64,000 nt of DNA from Myroides indicus (lineage in GTDB: Bacteria; Bacteroidota; Bacteroidia; Flavobacteriales; Flavobacteriaceae). The translations under genes and the position numbers were made by a program. How positions within the stretch are numbered: position 1 is the stretch's first letter; each line of letters opens with the position of its first letter. The notes under the pieces were generated by a model. The model worked only from the letters and a program-made list of their open reading frames with translations. It was not told the DNA's origin and did no database searches. The DNA lies in NCBI RefSeq assembly GCF_004364575.1, contig NZ_SOAG01000008.1, positions 1 through 64,000 of the forward strand. The letters run 5' to 3'. This document shows, in pieces, positions 7,550 to 16,476 of the stretch.

Positions 7550-10159
7550 ATGTCAGCTAAAACTAAAGTCGCTAAAGAAACTCCTTTAATGAAGCAATAC
7601 AATGAAATCAAAGCAAAGTACCCGGATGCTTGTTTGTTATTTAGAGTAGGAGATTTTTATGAAACCTTTGGTCAAGATGCCATCAGAACCTCTCAAATAT
7701 TAGGAATTACATTAACAAAAAGAGGCGCGGGGTCTTCAAGCGAAACAGAATTAGCCGGATTTCCACACCACTCCGTAAACGTTTATTTACCCAAATTGGT
7801 AAAAGCAGGGTTGCGCGTAGCCATATGTGATCAGTTAGAGGACCCTAAAATGACCAAAACTATTGTAAAAAGAGGGGTCACAGAATTAGTTACACCAGGA
7901 GTTGCCTTAAATGATGAAGTTTTACAATCTAATACCAATAATTTTTTGTGTGCGATCCACTTTGCTAAAAAATCTTTAGGTATAGCCTTTTTAGATGTAT
8001 CAACAGGAGAATTCTTAACCACCCAAGGCAATCAGGATTTCATAGATAAATTACTTCAAAACTTTAACCCCAGTGAGATTTTAGTCCAAAAAAATAATAA
8101 AAATCATTTTTTACATACTTTTGGCTCAGATTTCAATCTCTTTTATTTAGAAGACTGGGTATTTAAAACGGATTTTGCTTTTGAATCATTGACTGCTCAT
8201 TTCAAAACCAATTCTTTAAAAGGGTTTGGCGTAGAAGACTTGCACGACGGGATTATTGCTTCGGGAGCTATTTTGCATTATTTATCTGAAACACAACACA
8301 CTAAAATTCAGCATATTTCAAACCTACAGCGAATTTCTGAAGACGCTTACGTCTGGATGGATCGCTTTACAGTTAGAAATCTGGAATTATATCACAGCAC
8401 GAATGTCAACGCCATAACGCTTTTGGACGTTATAGATAAAACTCTTTCTCCGATGGGAGGCCGTCTGCTGAAAAGATGGCTCGCTCTACCTTTAAAAGAC
8501 AAAAACAGAATAGTCGAGAGACTTAATATTGTAGAACAGCTTGTCAAAGACAATACTCTTCTAACGCATTTTCAGCAGCAAATCAAAAAAATATCTGATT
8601 TGGAACGACTGACTTCTAAAATAGCTACCGGTAAAATTTCTCCACGAGAATTATTATTTTTAAAAGATTCTTTGGATGCCGTTATCCCAATTAAGGACAC
8701 TGCACTAAAAAGCAAAAATGATTCCTTGCGTTTACTTGGTGACCAGTTGCACGATTGCGGTTTGCTGAGAGAAAAAATAGCCCAAACCATACACCCTGAT
8801 GCACCGGTAGCTTTAAGCAAAGGAAATGCAATTGCTCCGGGTATAAATCAAGAGCTGGACGAATTGCGAAAAATTTCTACTTCTGGTAAAGATTTTTTAG
8901 AGGCTATGGAGCAAAGAGAAAGCGAAAAAACGGGAATTCCGTCTCTTAAAATAGCTTTTAACAACGTTTTTGGCTACTATATAGAAGTTCGCAATACCCA
9001 TAAAAACAAAGTTCCGGCAGAATGGATCAGAAAACAAACACTTGTTAATGCAGAGCGCTATATCACAGAAGAACTAAAGGAATACGAAAGCAAAATATTA
9101 GGTGCAGAAGAAAAAATCTCCAAGATTGAAAACAACTTATACGAACAATTTATTGTTTGGTGTACAGAATACATTAAACCAGTACAGCTTAATGCCGCTC
9201 TGATTGCTCAAATTGACTGCTTATCTTCTTTTGCCCGACTTGCTATGGATAATCATTATACCCGCCCTGAAATTGATGAGAGTTTTGAACTGACCATAAA
9301 AGACGGAAGGCATCCTGTAATAGAAAAACAGCTCCCACCGGATGTACCTTACATTAGCAACGATGTTTATCTGAACAATATAGATCAGCAAATTATCATG
9401 ATTACGGGTCCTAACATGTCTGGTAAGTCTGCTATTTTAAGACAAACGGCACTTATTGTTTTATTAGCTCAAATGGGATGTTTTGTTCCTGCTTCATCAG
9501 TAAAAATGGGGGTAATCGACAAAATTTTTACCCGGGTAGGTGCTTCTGATAATATATCGATGGGAGAATCTACCTTTATGGTTGAGATGAATGAAACAGC
9601 ATCTATTTTAAATAACATTTCTAACCGAAGTCTCGTATTGTTAGATGAAATCGGTCGCGGCACAAGTACGTATGACGGAATTTCAATTGCATGGGCCATT
9701 GCAGAATATCTTCATCAACACCCTGCAAAACCCAAAACACTATTTGCCACCCATTATCACGAACTGAACGATATGCAAGAGCACTTTGAGGGAATTAAAA
9801 ATTACAATGTATCGGTCAAAGAACTTAAAGATAATGTGCTCTTCATTCGAAAACTCGTTCCGGGTGGCAGCGCACACAGTTTTGGTATTCACGTAGCTAA
9901 AATGGCAGGTATGCCTCAGATTGTTTTAAAACGTGCAGAAAAAATGCTGAAACAATTGGAAAAAGGACATAAACAAGACCAAATACCTTTAAAGCCTGCT
10001 GAAGAAGAAATGCAGCTTAGTATTTTTAATATAGATGATCCGCTACTCGAAGAAATAAAACAAGAAATAACCCATTTAGATCTTAATACCTTAACCCCTA
10101 TTGAAGCTTTGATGAAACTGAATGAACTAAAGAAAATACTGGAAAAACAAAAATTATGA
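7550..10159 (+). CDS. mutS: DNA mismatch repair protein MutS
   Basis: An 869-residue mismatch sensor and ATPase. The mismatch-reading Phe-x-Glu is F36-Y-E38 in VGDFYETFG, the Walker A loop is GPNMSGKS (620-627), Walker B is [16 protein letters not shown], and the switch FATHYHEL follows. Connector, lever/clamp and ATPase domains are all present, and the length is that of MutS1 rather than MutS2. It recognises mismatches and recruits MutL. It is monocistronic as far as can be seen, with its own -7 box, and is followed by about 200 bases and then tRNA genes. Confidence 0.97.
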   Translation: MSAKTKVAKETPLMKQYNEIKAKYPDACLLFRVGDFYETFGQDAIRTSQILGITLTKRGAGSSSETELAGFPHHSVNVYLPKLVKAGLRVAICDQLEDPKMTKTIVKRGVTELVTPGVALNDEVLQSNTNNFLCAIHFAKKSLGIAFLDVSTGEFLTTQGNQDFIDKLLQNFNPSEILVQKNNKNHFLHTFGSDFNLFYLEDWVFKTDFAFESLTAHFKTNSLKGFGVEDLHDGIIASGAILHYLSETQHTKIQHISNLQRISEDAYVWMDRFTVRNLELYHSTNVNAITLLDVIDKTLSPMGGRLLKRWLALPLKDKNRIVERLNIVEQLVKDNTLLTHFQQQIKKISDLERLTSKIATGKISPRELLFLKDSLDAVIPIKDTALKSKNDSLRLLGDQLHDCGLLREKIAQTIHPDAPVALSKGNAIAPGINQELDELRKISTSGKDFLEAMEQRESEKTGIPSLKIAFNNVFGYYIEVRNTHKNKVPAEWIRKQTLVNAERYITEELKEYESKILGAEEKISKIENNLYEQFIVWCTEYIKPVQLNAALIAQIDCLSSFARLAMDNHYTRPEIDESFELTIKDGRHPVIEKQLPPDVPYISNDVYLNNIDQQIIMITGPNMSGKSAILRQTALIVLLAQMGCFVPASSVKMGVIDKIFTRVGASDNISMGESTFMVEMNETASILNNISNRSLVLLDEIGRGTSTYDGISIAWAIAEYLHQHPAKPKTLFATHYHELNDMQEHFEGIKNYNVSVKELKDNVLFIRKLVPGGSAHSFGIHVAKMAGMPQIVLKRAEKMLKQLEKGHKQDQIPLKPAEEEMQLSIFNIDDPLLEEIKQEITHLDLNTLTPIEALMKLNELKKILEKQKL

Positions 10160-10283
10160 GGAATTTAAACAGTGCTGTTCTCTCTTTAAATTTTATTACC
10201 ATATAGTTCTAAAAAAATGGCTTCTTATTATATTTGGATATCAATAACTTAAAAAATATTTCTGTTTTTTTACTTTTTAGCTA

Positions 10284-10313
10284 TTGCAGAAACAAAAAAA
10301 CGTTCTATATTTG
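10284..10313 (+). promoter_or_regulatory. Promoter of the tRNA-Gly/tRNA-Leu unit
   Basis: TTG (10284-10286), 19-base spacer, TATATTTG (10306-10313): a full match to the Bacteroidota housekeeping promoter. The transcript would start about 40 bases before tRNA-Gly. Confidence 0.8.
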
Positions 10314-10358
10314 CACTCGCAATACAGAAGTAAAGCGAAGTTCTTGTAAAAGTTAAAT

Positions 10359-10431
10359 GCGAAAATAGCTCAGTTGGTAGAGCGCAACCTTGCCAAGGTT
10401 GAGGTCGCGGGTTCGAGCCCCGTTTTTCGCT
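10359..10431 (+). tRNA. tRNA-Gly (anticodon GCC)
   Basis: A 73-base cloverleaf. The acceptor GCGAAAA pairs with TTTTCGC (10424-10430), with discriminator T. The D-arm contains GCTCAGTTGGTAGAGC. The anticodon stem is CAACC/GGTTG with loop TTGCCAA (anticodon GCC at 10392-10394), and the T-arm is GCGGGTTCGAGCCCCGT. No CCA is encoded. It reads glycine GGC/GGT codons. It is cotranscribed with the following tRNA-Leu, 14 bases away. Confidence 0.96.
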
Positions 10432-10445
10432 CTGATTAATATCAT

Positions 10446-10531
10446 GCTCGGGTGGTGGAAGTGGTAGACACGCTGGACTTAAAATCCAGTGAACAGTAAT
10501 GTTCGTGCGGGTTCAAGTCCCGCTCCGAGTA
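10446..10531 (+). tRNA. tRNA-Leu (anticodon TAA)
   Basis: An 86-base class II tRNA with a long variable arm (GAACAGTAATGTTC). The anticodon stem CTGGA/TCCAG encloses loop CTTAAAA, anticodon TAA. The T-arm is GCGGGTTCAAGTCCCGC, the acceptor pairs GCTCGGG with TCCGAGT, and the discriminator is A. It reads leucine TTA/TTG codons, the main leucine codons in this AT-rich genome. It ends at a terminator. Confidence 0.96.
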
Positions 10532-10534
10532 CAA

Positions 10535-10560
10535 AATCCTAAGTTTAACAGCTTAGGATT
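10535..10560 (+). terminator. Terminator of the tRNA unit
   Basis: AATCCTAAG (10535-10543) pairs perfectly with CTTAGGATT (10552-10560), then a run of T to 10568. Confidence 0.9.
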
Positions 10561-10638
10561 TTTTTTTGTCTTTTATCGAAAGACTTTCTTACTCTATTTA
10601 CTATTTCAATAACTACACCTTAATAGACTATTCACAAT

Positions 10639-11028
10639 ATGAGCGCATTTGTAATTAGCCAAAAAGAAAACGGAAAATACAAATACACTTTTGAGCACAG
10701 ACGAGGAAAAACATTGCTTACCAGCATGGAATACTACAGCAAAGAAGCTATACAGGGAACCATCTTGTTTTTACAGGCAAATTTTGAATCCATCTCATTT
10801 TACAGATTTAAAACACCTGCCGGTAAATTTTTTTTTAAACTTGCCATTGAAGATAATATCTATGCCACTAGCAGAAAGTTTAATACAGAACTCCGCTTCG
10901 AAAAAGGAATAGAAGAGGTAAAACGCAGTTTTCTTATTGCAGAAATCCTCGACTTTTCTATTGATATTTTTGCTGAATTAGACAGCGAAAAAATAACTTG
11001 GACAGAGGAGAGGAATAATAAAAAATGA
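10639..11028 (+). CDS. Tandem DUF1508 (YegP-like) protein
   Basis: A 129-residue soluble protein that appears to hold two copies of the roughly 50-residue DUF1508/UPF0339 fold. The first reads KENGKYKYTFEHRRGKTLLT with YYSKEAIQGTI; the second reads FYRFKTPAGKFFFKLAIEDN with FEKGIEEVKRS. The function of DUF1508 is not established. The gene follows the tRNA terminator, and its stop codon lies inside the hairpin shared with clpX on the other strand. The family call is from the repeated G-Y-F/K...S/T-YxSK-GIESVK pattern. Confidence 0.75.
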   Translation: MSAFVISQKENGKYKYTFEHRRGKTLLTSMEYYSKEAIQGTILFLQANFESISFYRFKTPAGKFFFKLAIEDNIYATSRKFNTELRFEKGIEEVKRSFLIAEILDFSIDIFAELDSEKITWTEERNNKK

Positions 11029-11050
11029 TTGAGAATAACTCAATCATTTT
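11022..11050. terminator. Bidirectional terminator between the DUF1508 gene and clpX
   Basis: AAAATGATTGAG (11022-11033) and CTCAATCATTTT (11039-11050) form a 12-bp perfect stem with a 5-base loop and T-rich flanks on both strands. The TGA stop of the DUF1508 gene is within the left arm. Confidence 0.9.
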
Positions 11051-11064
11051 TTATTAGCATATAT

Positions 11065-12306
11065 TTAGGATGCTGTTTTTAATCGCTGTAACAGGTTTTT
11101 ATTTAAAGCTTGTTCAGTATATTCCTTGTCGACTTTTAAGGCATTTGCTCCTTCTTTACTTGGCAATTCATACATCGCATCCGTCAAAATAGCTTCGCAC
11201 AACGAACGCAAACCTCTGGCGCCTAATTTATATTCTAATGCTTTTTCTACAATATAATCCAAAGCTTCGTCCGAAACCGTAAGCTGGATATCATCCATTG
11301 CAAAAAGCTTTTCATATTGTTTAATTAAAGCATTTTTAGGCTCTGTAAGAATAGATCTCAAGGTTTCTCTATCCAAGGGATCCATATGTGTAAGCACTGG
11401 TAAACGCCCAATAATTTCAGGAATCAATCCAAAGTCTTTAATATCTTTAGGAATAATGTACTGCATTAAGTTACTTCGGTCAACCTGCTCGCCTTCTTTT
11501 AGAGAATTATATCCTACTGCCTGAAAATTTAACCGTTTAGATATAATTCTTTCAATTCCGTCAAAAGCTCCTCCTGCAATAAACAAGATATTTTTAGTAT
11601 TGACTTCTATAAATTTCTGGTCCGGGTGTTTTCTTCCTCCTTTTGGCGGTACATTAACCACACTTCCTTCCAGCAATTTAAGCAAAGCCTGTTGTACGCC
11701 TTCTCCCGAAACATCTCTTGTTATAGAAGGATTATCGCTTTTACGGGCAATTTTATCTATTTCATCAATAAAAATTATGCCCCTTTCCGCTTTTTCAACA
11801 TCATAATCGGCTGCCTGAAGAAGTTTAGTGAGAATTCCCTCCACATCTTCTCCTACATATCCGGCTTCGGTCAAAACAGTTGCATCCACTATTGCCAGCG
11901 GAACATTCAGCATACGGGCTATTGTTTTTGCAACTAATGTTTTCCCTGTTCCTGTCTGCCCTACCATGAGAATATTACTTTTCTCTATTTCTATATCCTC
12001 TTCTTCTTCATTTATTTCCTGCAGTAATCTTTTGTAATGATTGTAAACAGCTACAGACATTACTTTTTTAGTCTGATCCTGCCCAATAACATATTGGTCT
12101 AAAAAGGCTCGAATTTCGATTGGTTTTTTAAGCAGTAGCTCTTCTGACAGATCGTGTTTACTGTTTGTATTTTCTTCTTCTAAAACAATATTATACGCCT
12201 GCTCCACGCAGCGATCGCAAATATGTGCATCTATTCCTGCAATAAGAATATTTGTTTCGGGTTTTAGCCGCCCGCAAAACGAACATCTCATTTGTTCCTT
12301 CGCCAT
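11065..12306 (-). CDS. clpX: ATP-dependent Clp protease ATP-binding subunit ClpX
   Basis: A 413-residue AAA+ unfoldase that feeds substrates to ClpP. The N-terminal zinc-binding domain has C8, C11, C30 and C33. The AAA+ core has Walker A GQTGTGKT, Walker [11 protein letters not shown], the pore GYVG loop, and sensor regions. It starts five bases after the clpP stop on the same strand, so clpP-clpX is an operon, and ends at the bidirectional terminator. Standard length, no anomalies. Confidence 0.97.
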   Translation of the reverse strand: MAKEQMRCSFCGRLKPETNILIAGIDAHICDRCVEQAYNIVLEEENTNSKHDLSEELLLKKPIEIRAFLDQYVIGQDQTKKVMSVAVYNHYKRLLQEINEEEEDIEIEKSNILMVGQTGTGKTLVAKTIARMLNVPLAIVDATVLTEAGYVGEDVEGILTKLLQAADYDVEKAERGIIFIDEIDKIARKSDNPSITRDVSGEGVQQALLKLLEGSVVNVPPKGGRKHPDQKFIEVNTKNILFIAGGAFDGIERIISKRLNFQAVGYNSLKEGEQVDRSNLMQYIIPKDIKDFGLIPEIIGRLPVLTHMDPLDRETLRSILTEPKNALIKQYEKLFAMDDIQLTVSDEALDYIVEKALEYKLGARGLRSLCEAILTDAMYELPSKEGANALKVDKEYTEQALNKNLLQRLKTAS

Positions 12307-12310
12307 AAAA

Positions 12311-12970
12311 TTATTCTCTAATTAATACTTCATCAATCATTCCATAGTCTTTTGCTTCCTGAGCAATCATCCAATAATCGCGTTCTGAATCTTTATAAAC
12401 TTTATCGTAAGATTGTTTTGAATGTTTTGAGATGATTTGATATAATTCTTCTTTTAACTTTAACATTTCTTTCAGGTTGATCTCCATATCTGTGGCCACT
12501 CCTTGTGCTCCTCCTGAAGGCTGGTGAATCATCACTCTTGAATGTGGTAAAGCCGAACGTTTTCCTTCTGCCCCTGCACATAGCAAAACTGCCCCCATAG
12601 ATGCTGCCATACCCGTACAAATTGTGGCTACATCAGGCTTAATAAACTGCATTGTATCGTAAATTCCTAAGCCGGCATATACGCCTCCGCCCGGAGAGTT
12701 GATATAGATACTAATATCTTTTTCACTGTCCACACTTGCTAAAAACAACAATTGTGCCTGTATAATATTAGCTACATAATCATCAACACCAGTTCCTAAA
12801 AAAATAATCCTGTCCATCATCAGACGTGAAAACACATCCATCGAAGCTACATTCATTTGTCTTTCTTCAATGATATAGGGAGTCATACTGCTCACAATTT
12901 TATCATAGTACATACTGTTAATACCATGATGTTGGGTAGCATATTTTTTAAATTCTCTTCCGTAATCCAT
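12311..12970 (-). CDS. clpP: Clp protease proteolytic subunit ClpP
   Basis: A 219-residue serine protease that assembles into the tetradecameric chamber. Catalytic S124 lies in [12 protein letters not shown] and H149 in [11 protein letters not shown]; the aspartate is in [16 protein letters not shown] forms the oxyanion region. It precedes clpX in an operon and lies 85 bases after tig. A -7 box at 13030-13037 gives it its own promoter. Confidence 0.97.
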   Translation of the reverse strand: MDYGREFKKYATQHHGINSMYYDKIVSSMTPYIIEERQMNVASMDVFSRLMMDRIIFLGTGVDDYVANIIQAQLLFLASVDSEKDISIYINSPGGGVYAGLGIYDTMQFIKPDVATICTGMAASMGAVLLCAGAEGKRSALPHSRVMIHQPSGGAQGVATDMEINLKEMLKLKEELYQIISKHSKQSYDKVYKDSERDYWMIAQEAKDYGMIDEVLIRE

Positions 12971-13003
12971 ATAAATATTACAATTTAACTTAATAAAAAA
13001 ATA

Positions 13004-13029
13004 AGCGCCTTTCTCATTAGAAAGACGCT
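13004..13029 (-). terminator. Terminator hairpin between tig and clpP
   Basis: AGCGCCTTTCT (13004-13014) and AGAAAGACGCT (13019-13029). On the minus-strand RNA the 11-bp stem is intact (one G-U), with a 4-base loop and a T-rich tail. It should end tig transcription. It lies directly downstream of the clpP -7 box, so clpP transcripts start inside its first arm. Confidence 0.8.
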
Positions 13030-13037
13030 CAAATATA
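13030..13037 (-). promoter_or_regulatory. -7 box of clpP-clpX
   Basis: TATATTTG on the minus strand, a perfect TAnnTTTG, between the tig stop and the tig terminator. The expected start point is about 13025. Confidence 0.6.
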
Positions 13038-13055
13038 CTTATTTTTTTTGGGATA

Positions 13056-14381
13056 TTACTCTCCGTACATTTCCTTTACGAAATCTTTGTAAGAAACTTC
13101 TTTTGTTTTAACATTCGCTTTTTCTTTGAATAAAGCTAACATTTTATCGTTCATTACTTGTTCAGAAATACGCTTTACTTCATCTTGATTTGACATTACT
13201 CTGGCAACAATATCTTCAACGGTTTTATCATCCGGCTCTGCTTGTCCAAACTGAGCCAACTGTTGCTTAATCAAATTTTCGGTATAAGCTTTTATTTCTT
13301 CAAAGTTTAATTGCAAATCAAACTGAGACATCACTTTACCTTCAATTAGCTGGTAACGAAGACCTTTTTCTGATTTCTCATATTCTGAAGCTGCTTCTTC
13401 TGCCGTCATTTTAGTCTCGCCTGCTGTTTCTAACCATTTTTTCAGAAAATCAGCCGGCAAATCAAACTTTGTTGTACTTAACAAATGCTCATAAACATCG
13501 TTCAGGAATTTTTGATCCGCCTGTCCTTCAAATTGTTTTTCTGCGTCTTCTTTAATTTTTTCTTTCAATTGTTCAACAGAAGTCACTACATCTTTACCGA
13601 ATAATTTATCAAACAATTCTTGATTCAACTCTGCTTTTTCAGTTTCGTTGATTTCTTTAATGGTAAATATTACATCAGCTTCCAATCCGTGAACTTTATC
13701 GTGATCCACTCCTAAATAATCCATTAGTTTATGTTCATCTTCAAAAAGTCCTTTTGTATTAACCGTAATCTGATCACCTACTTTTTTATTGATGAATTTT
13801 TTCTGATTTGTTTTAGTTCTGAATGCACTAACCGGAATTTTAGTTTCGTAGTTTATTCCCTCTTCTTCATTAGAAAACGTTCCAACCATTTCACTTGTTT
13901 CTTCCACAGAATCTTTCGCTATTAATTTTCCGTATTGCTTTTGAACAAATTCAACTTGCTCATCCAACATCGCATCATCTGCCACTACCTGAAATTTTGT
14001 TACTTTATTTTTAGTATCTAATTCTACTGTAAATTCAGGAGCTAAACCCAACTCAAAATCAAATTTTAATACATCGGCTTCCCAATCAAAGTTTTCATTT
14101 GCAACCGGAAGTGGATTACCTAAAATATCCAGCTTTTCTTCTACAAGGTAATTATTCAATTTATCCTGCAAAACTTTATTTATCTCTTCAAACATAACGG
14201 CTTTGCCATATTGTTTTTGAATAAGGCTCATTGGCACAGCACCTTTTCTAAATCCAGGTATATTTGCATTCTTTTTGTAATTAGACAGTACTTTATCTAC
14301 ATTACCTTGATAATCTTCTTTTGCAAGTTCAATAGTTACAATTGCATTAAGAGCATCTACATTATTTCTTGTAATATTCAT
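13056..14381 (-). CDS. tig: Trigger factor
   Basis: A 441-residue ribosome-bound chaperone. The N-terminal ribosome-binding domain carries the signature PGFRKGAVPMSLIQKQYG (about residues 43-60), then a divergent FKBP-like middle domain (about 150-235) and the helical C-terminal arms. It folds nascent chains at the tunnel exit. Its location directly upstream of clpP-clpX is the classic tig-clpP-clpX arrangement, here separated by a terminator and a second promoter. Confidence 0.95.
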   Translation of the reverse strand: MNITRNNVDALNAIVTIELAKEDYQGNVDKVLSNYKKNANIPGFRKGAVPMSLIQKQYGKAVMFEEINKVLQDKLNNYLVEEKLDILGNPLPVANENFDWEADVLKFDFELGLAPEFTVELDTKNKVTKFQVVADDAMLDEQVEFVQKQYGKLIAKDSVEETSEMVGTFSNEEEGINYETKIPVSAFRTKTNQKKFINKKVGDQITVNTKGLFEDEHKLMDYLGVDHDKVHGLEADVIFTIKEINETEKAELNQELFDKLFGKDVVTSVEQLKEKIKEDAEKQFEGQADQKFLNDVYEHLLSTTKFDLPADFLKKWLETAGETKMTAEEAASEYEKSEKGLRYQLIEGKVMSQFDLQLNFEEIKAYTENLIKQQLAQFGQAEPDDKTVEDIVARVMSNQDEVKRISEQVMNDKMLALFKEKANVKTKEVSYKDFVKEMYGE

Positions 14382-14408
14382 TTTTTGATGTATTTACATA
14401 ATAAAATT

Positions 14409-14445
14409 GGGTTGCAAAAATAAATTATTTTTACAACCCTTCCAA
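14409..14445 (-). promoter_or_regulatory. tig promoter inside a symmetric element
   Basis: On the minus strand TTG (14445-14443), 20-base spacer and TATTTTTG (14422-14415). The -7 box lies in an inverted repeat centred on 14424: GGGTTG-C-AAAAATAA / TTATTTTT-A-CAACCC, 14409-14439, one mismatch. It could be an operator, or a terminator for the upstream operon that shares sequence with the promoter. Confidence 0.6.
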
Positions 14446-14488
14446 CTTTTTAAGTATTTGTATTTCAATATTTAATTTTTCAATGATT

Positions 14489-14836
14489 TTAAGCTTCTTT
14501 CTTTTGAAGAAAACCATTCACTATCGATTGACAAAAGGTCAATACAATGCTAAATAACAATGCCGTCCAAAACCCTCTTACTTCAAAACCTTTTACAAAA
14601 TAAGCACTCAGCATTATGATTACTGCATTAATAACAAACAAAAAAAGTCCCATTGTTACAATAGTTGCCGGCAATGTCATAAAAACCAAAATAGGCTTTA
14701 AAAACATATTGAGAAATCCCATTACCACAGCTACCCACAAGGCAGATGTCCATCCGGCAATTTCCACTCCCGGTAACAGCCAGCACAAAAACATAACAAT
14801 AGCCGTCGTTATTAATAATCTAAAAATAAATCCCAT
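14489..14836 (-). CDS. Phage-holin-family (PF04020-like) small membrane protein
   Basis: A 115-residue integral membrane protein with four membrane segments (about residues 4-20, 29-50, 56-78, 87-108). WVAVVMGFLNMFLKPILVFM and LPATIVTMGLFLFVINAVII match the 'mycobacterial 4-TMS phage holin' family, which is widespread on bacterial chromosomes and not itself evidence of a phage. Role unknown. It starts 12 bases after the stop of the SGNH lipoprotein and is the last gene of that operon. Confidence 0.8.
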   Translation of the reverse strand: MGFIFRLLITTAIVMFLCWLLPGVEIAGWTSALWVAVVMGFLNMFLKPILVFMTLPATIVTMGLFLFVINAVIIMLSAYFVKGFEVRGFWTALLFSIVLTFCQSIVNGFLQKKEA

Positions 14837-14848
14837 AATATATGTGTA

Positions 14849-16453
14849 TTAGTCATTTTTTGGCAATAAAGTAGGTCCAGGATATACAGCAGGATTTACT
14901 AATGGAATATTTGCTTCATAATGTTTATTAATCTCTTTTAATATTTCCAATGCTATAAAAGCATATCCTCTAGCATTCAAATGCACGCCATCTAACGAAA
15001 ATAATACTGTATTCAGGTTTCCTAATCCTTGGAAATAATCAGCTGTATAAATTTGCCCATCTTCTACTCTTAAACCACTCACTGCCTTTGTCAGCAATTC
15101 ATTCATATCAGCAACTGCAAGATTATGTTCTGATGCGCTCCCTCTTATTATCGCATTAAATTGATCAGTAGCATCTTTTATTTTTTGCTGCTCAATTGGA
15201 TTTAAAACAAAAGCATCACTCAATGGGATAGTTATTCCTATTTTCAACATATTGTCGATAACAGGATTTCCTGTCGAAATCGGTAAATCTGCCCCAATCT
15301 GGGTTCTACTCGTCAATAAAAGCAAATCCTTTCCAGTAGCATGTCGGGCTCTGCCCAACTGCTGCGACAACAATTCTATTTGCTCCGCAGTCAGTGGTAA
15401 TATGGCTGCTGCTTGCTGTAACCCCATTTTTATAACGCCGGACATATCTTCTAAAGTTTTATCTTGTATAAGCACAGGATTGGCTTCTGTTTTTGAAAAC
15501 AAATCAATTCTATCTCCTTGTCCAACTGCTGATAATGACATTTTTATCAAGCCAATAAACTGATTTAACTGATCTATATTTTCAACCCCTACAGCTTCAG
15601 GCGTTAAAGGGTTATATGGCACTGTAGTAAAAAACGGAATTGTAGTAACATAGGGAATCGTAGCCACAACACCATTTGCACCTTGAGAAGTCAACGTATT
15701 TACAATAGTTTCGTACGCTTGTTTAAAAACACCTGCATGAGTAATATCGTTGCTTCCGTATAAAGAAGGATCAATTCCGCCAGCTTCATTCTGGTCAACA
15801 CCTTCCCCTCCTGAAGTTGCATATCCTAATACGTCATTAGCACCAATCCAATTGGTAAAAAAAGTGGGTTTTAAACTCATTGCATCACCTAAAACGGTTG
15901 TTTCGCCAGAAGTAGCTGTACGTACAAAATAAGGATTTGCTTTTCCTTGAGCCAGAGCTGCCAGACTTCCGTATCCGGGAGCTAACAAATGAAACACTTT
16001 GGCTCCCGGAACTCCGGCATTATTGTATGCTTTTTTTTGCAGTGTAGACGCATTTATGTCAATAGTAGATGTTCCCTTTATATTTTCTGGTCCTCCGGTT
16101 GACATATTAACAATCATTTTAGTTCCAAATCCGGGTAACGGTTGTCCATTTAACAACAATCCTCCCACGTCATTCACATCATCTGCGTACGATGGCTGCG
16201 TAAACTCTCCTCCTCCTACTTCTTTAAATTGCTGAGCCAATATATTGGGAAAAGAGTTTTTTTGTCCTGATCGATAGACTGTATTATCCATATACCCCGC
16301 AGTCAGAGAGTTTCCGACTGCTACATAAGTAGAAAAATCTGCTTTTCCGGCATAATAAGTTTCCGAATTAATTTTATCATCACCGATTGAAGGTTCACAA
16401 GCAACACCAAGAATTGCAAGTATCGGCAGTATATATAAATATTTCCTTTTCAT
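14849..16453 (-). CDS. SGNH/GDSL-family hydrolase lipoprotein
   Basis: A 534-residue lipoprotein. A signal peptide ends in the lipobox LGVAC, lipid on C19. SGNH blocks: block I VAVGNSLTAGY with nucleophile S49 (GNSL instead of GDSL), block III GANDVLG, and block V DGVHLNARGYAF with D488 and H491. It is therefore a probable esterase or lipase exposed on the envelope. It lies 23 bases downstream of the FadL-type porin, which suggests hydrolysis of a lipid or ester that the porin imports; that is inference. Large flavobacterial members are similarly long. Confidence 0.82.
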   Translation of the reverse strand: MKRKYLYILPILAILGVACEPSIGDDKINSETYYAGKADFSTYVAVGNSLTAGYMDNTVYRSGQKNSFPNILAQQFKEVGGGEFTQPSYADDVNDVGGLLLNGQPLPGFGTKMIVNMSTGGPENIKGTSTIDINASTLQKKAYNNAGVPGAKVFHLLAPGYGSLAALAQGKANPYFVRTATSGETTVLGDAMSLKPTFFTNWIGANDVLGYATSGGEGVDQNEAGGIDPSLYGSNDITHAGVFKQAYETIVNTLTSQGANGVVATIPYVTTIPFFTTVPYNPLTPEAVGVENIDQLNQFIGLIKMSLSAVGQGDRIDLFSKTEANPVLIQDKTLEDMSGVIKMGLQQAAAILPLTAEQIELLSQQLGRARHATGKDLLLLTSRTQIGADLPISTGNPVIDNMLKIGITIPLSDAFVLNPIEQQKIKDATDQFNAIIRGSASEHNLAVADMNELLTKAVSGLRVEDGQIYTADYFQGLGNLNTVLFSLDGVHLNARGYAFIALEILKEINKHYEANIPLVNPAVYPGPTLLPKND

Positions 16454-16476
16454 TTTATCTTATTTTTTTAAATGAG

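Noticed and set aside
10359..10531. tRNA pair as an integration site for a mobile element
   Set aside because: No integrase, direct repeat of the tRNA end or foreign-looking block follows.
14489..14836. Holin-like protein as evidence for a prophage
   Set aside because: This 4-TMS family is common on chromosomes; no phage genes, integrase or attachment sites are near.
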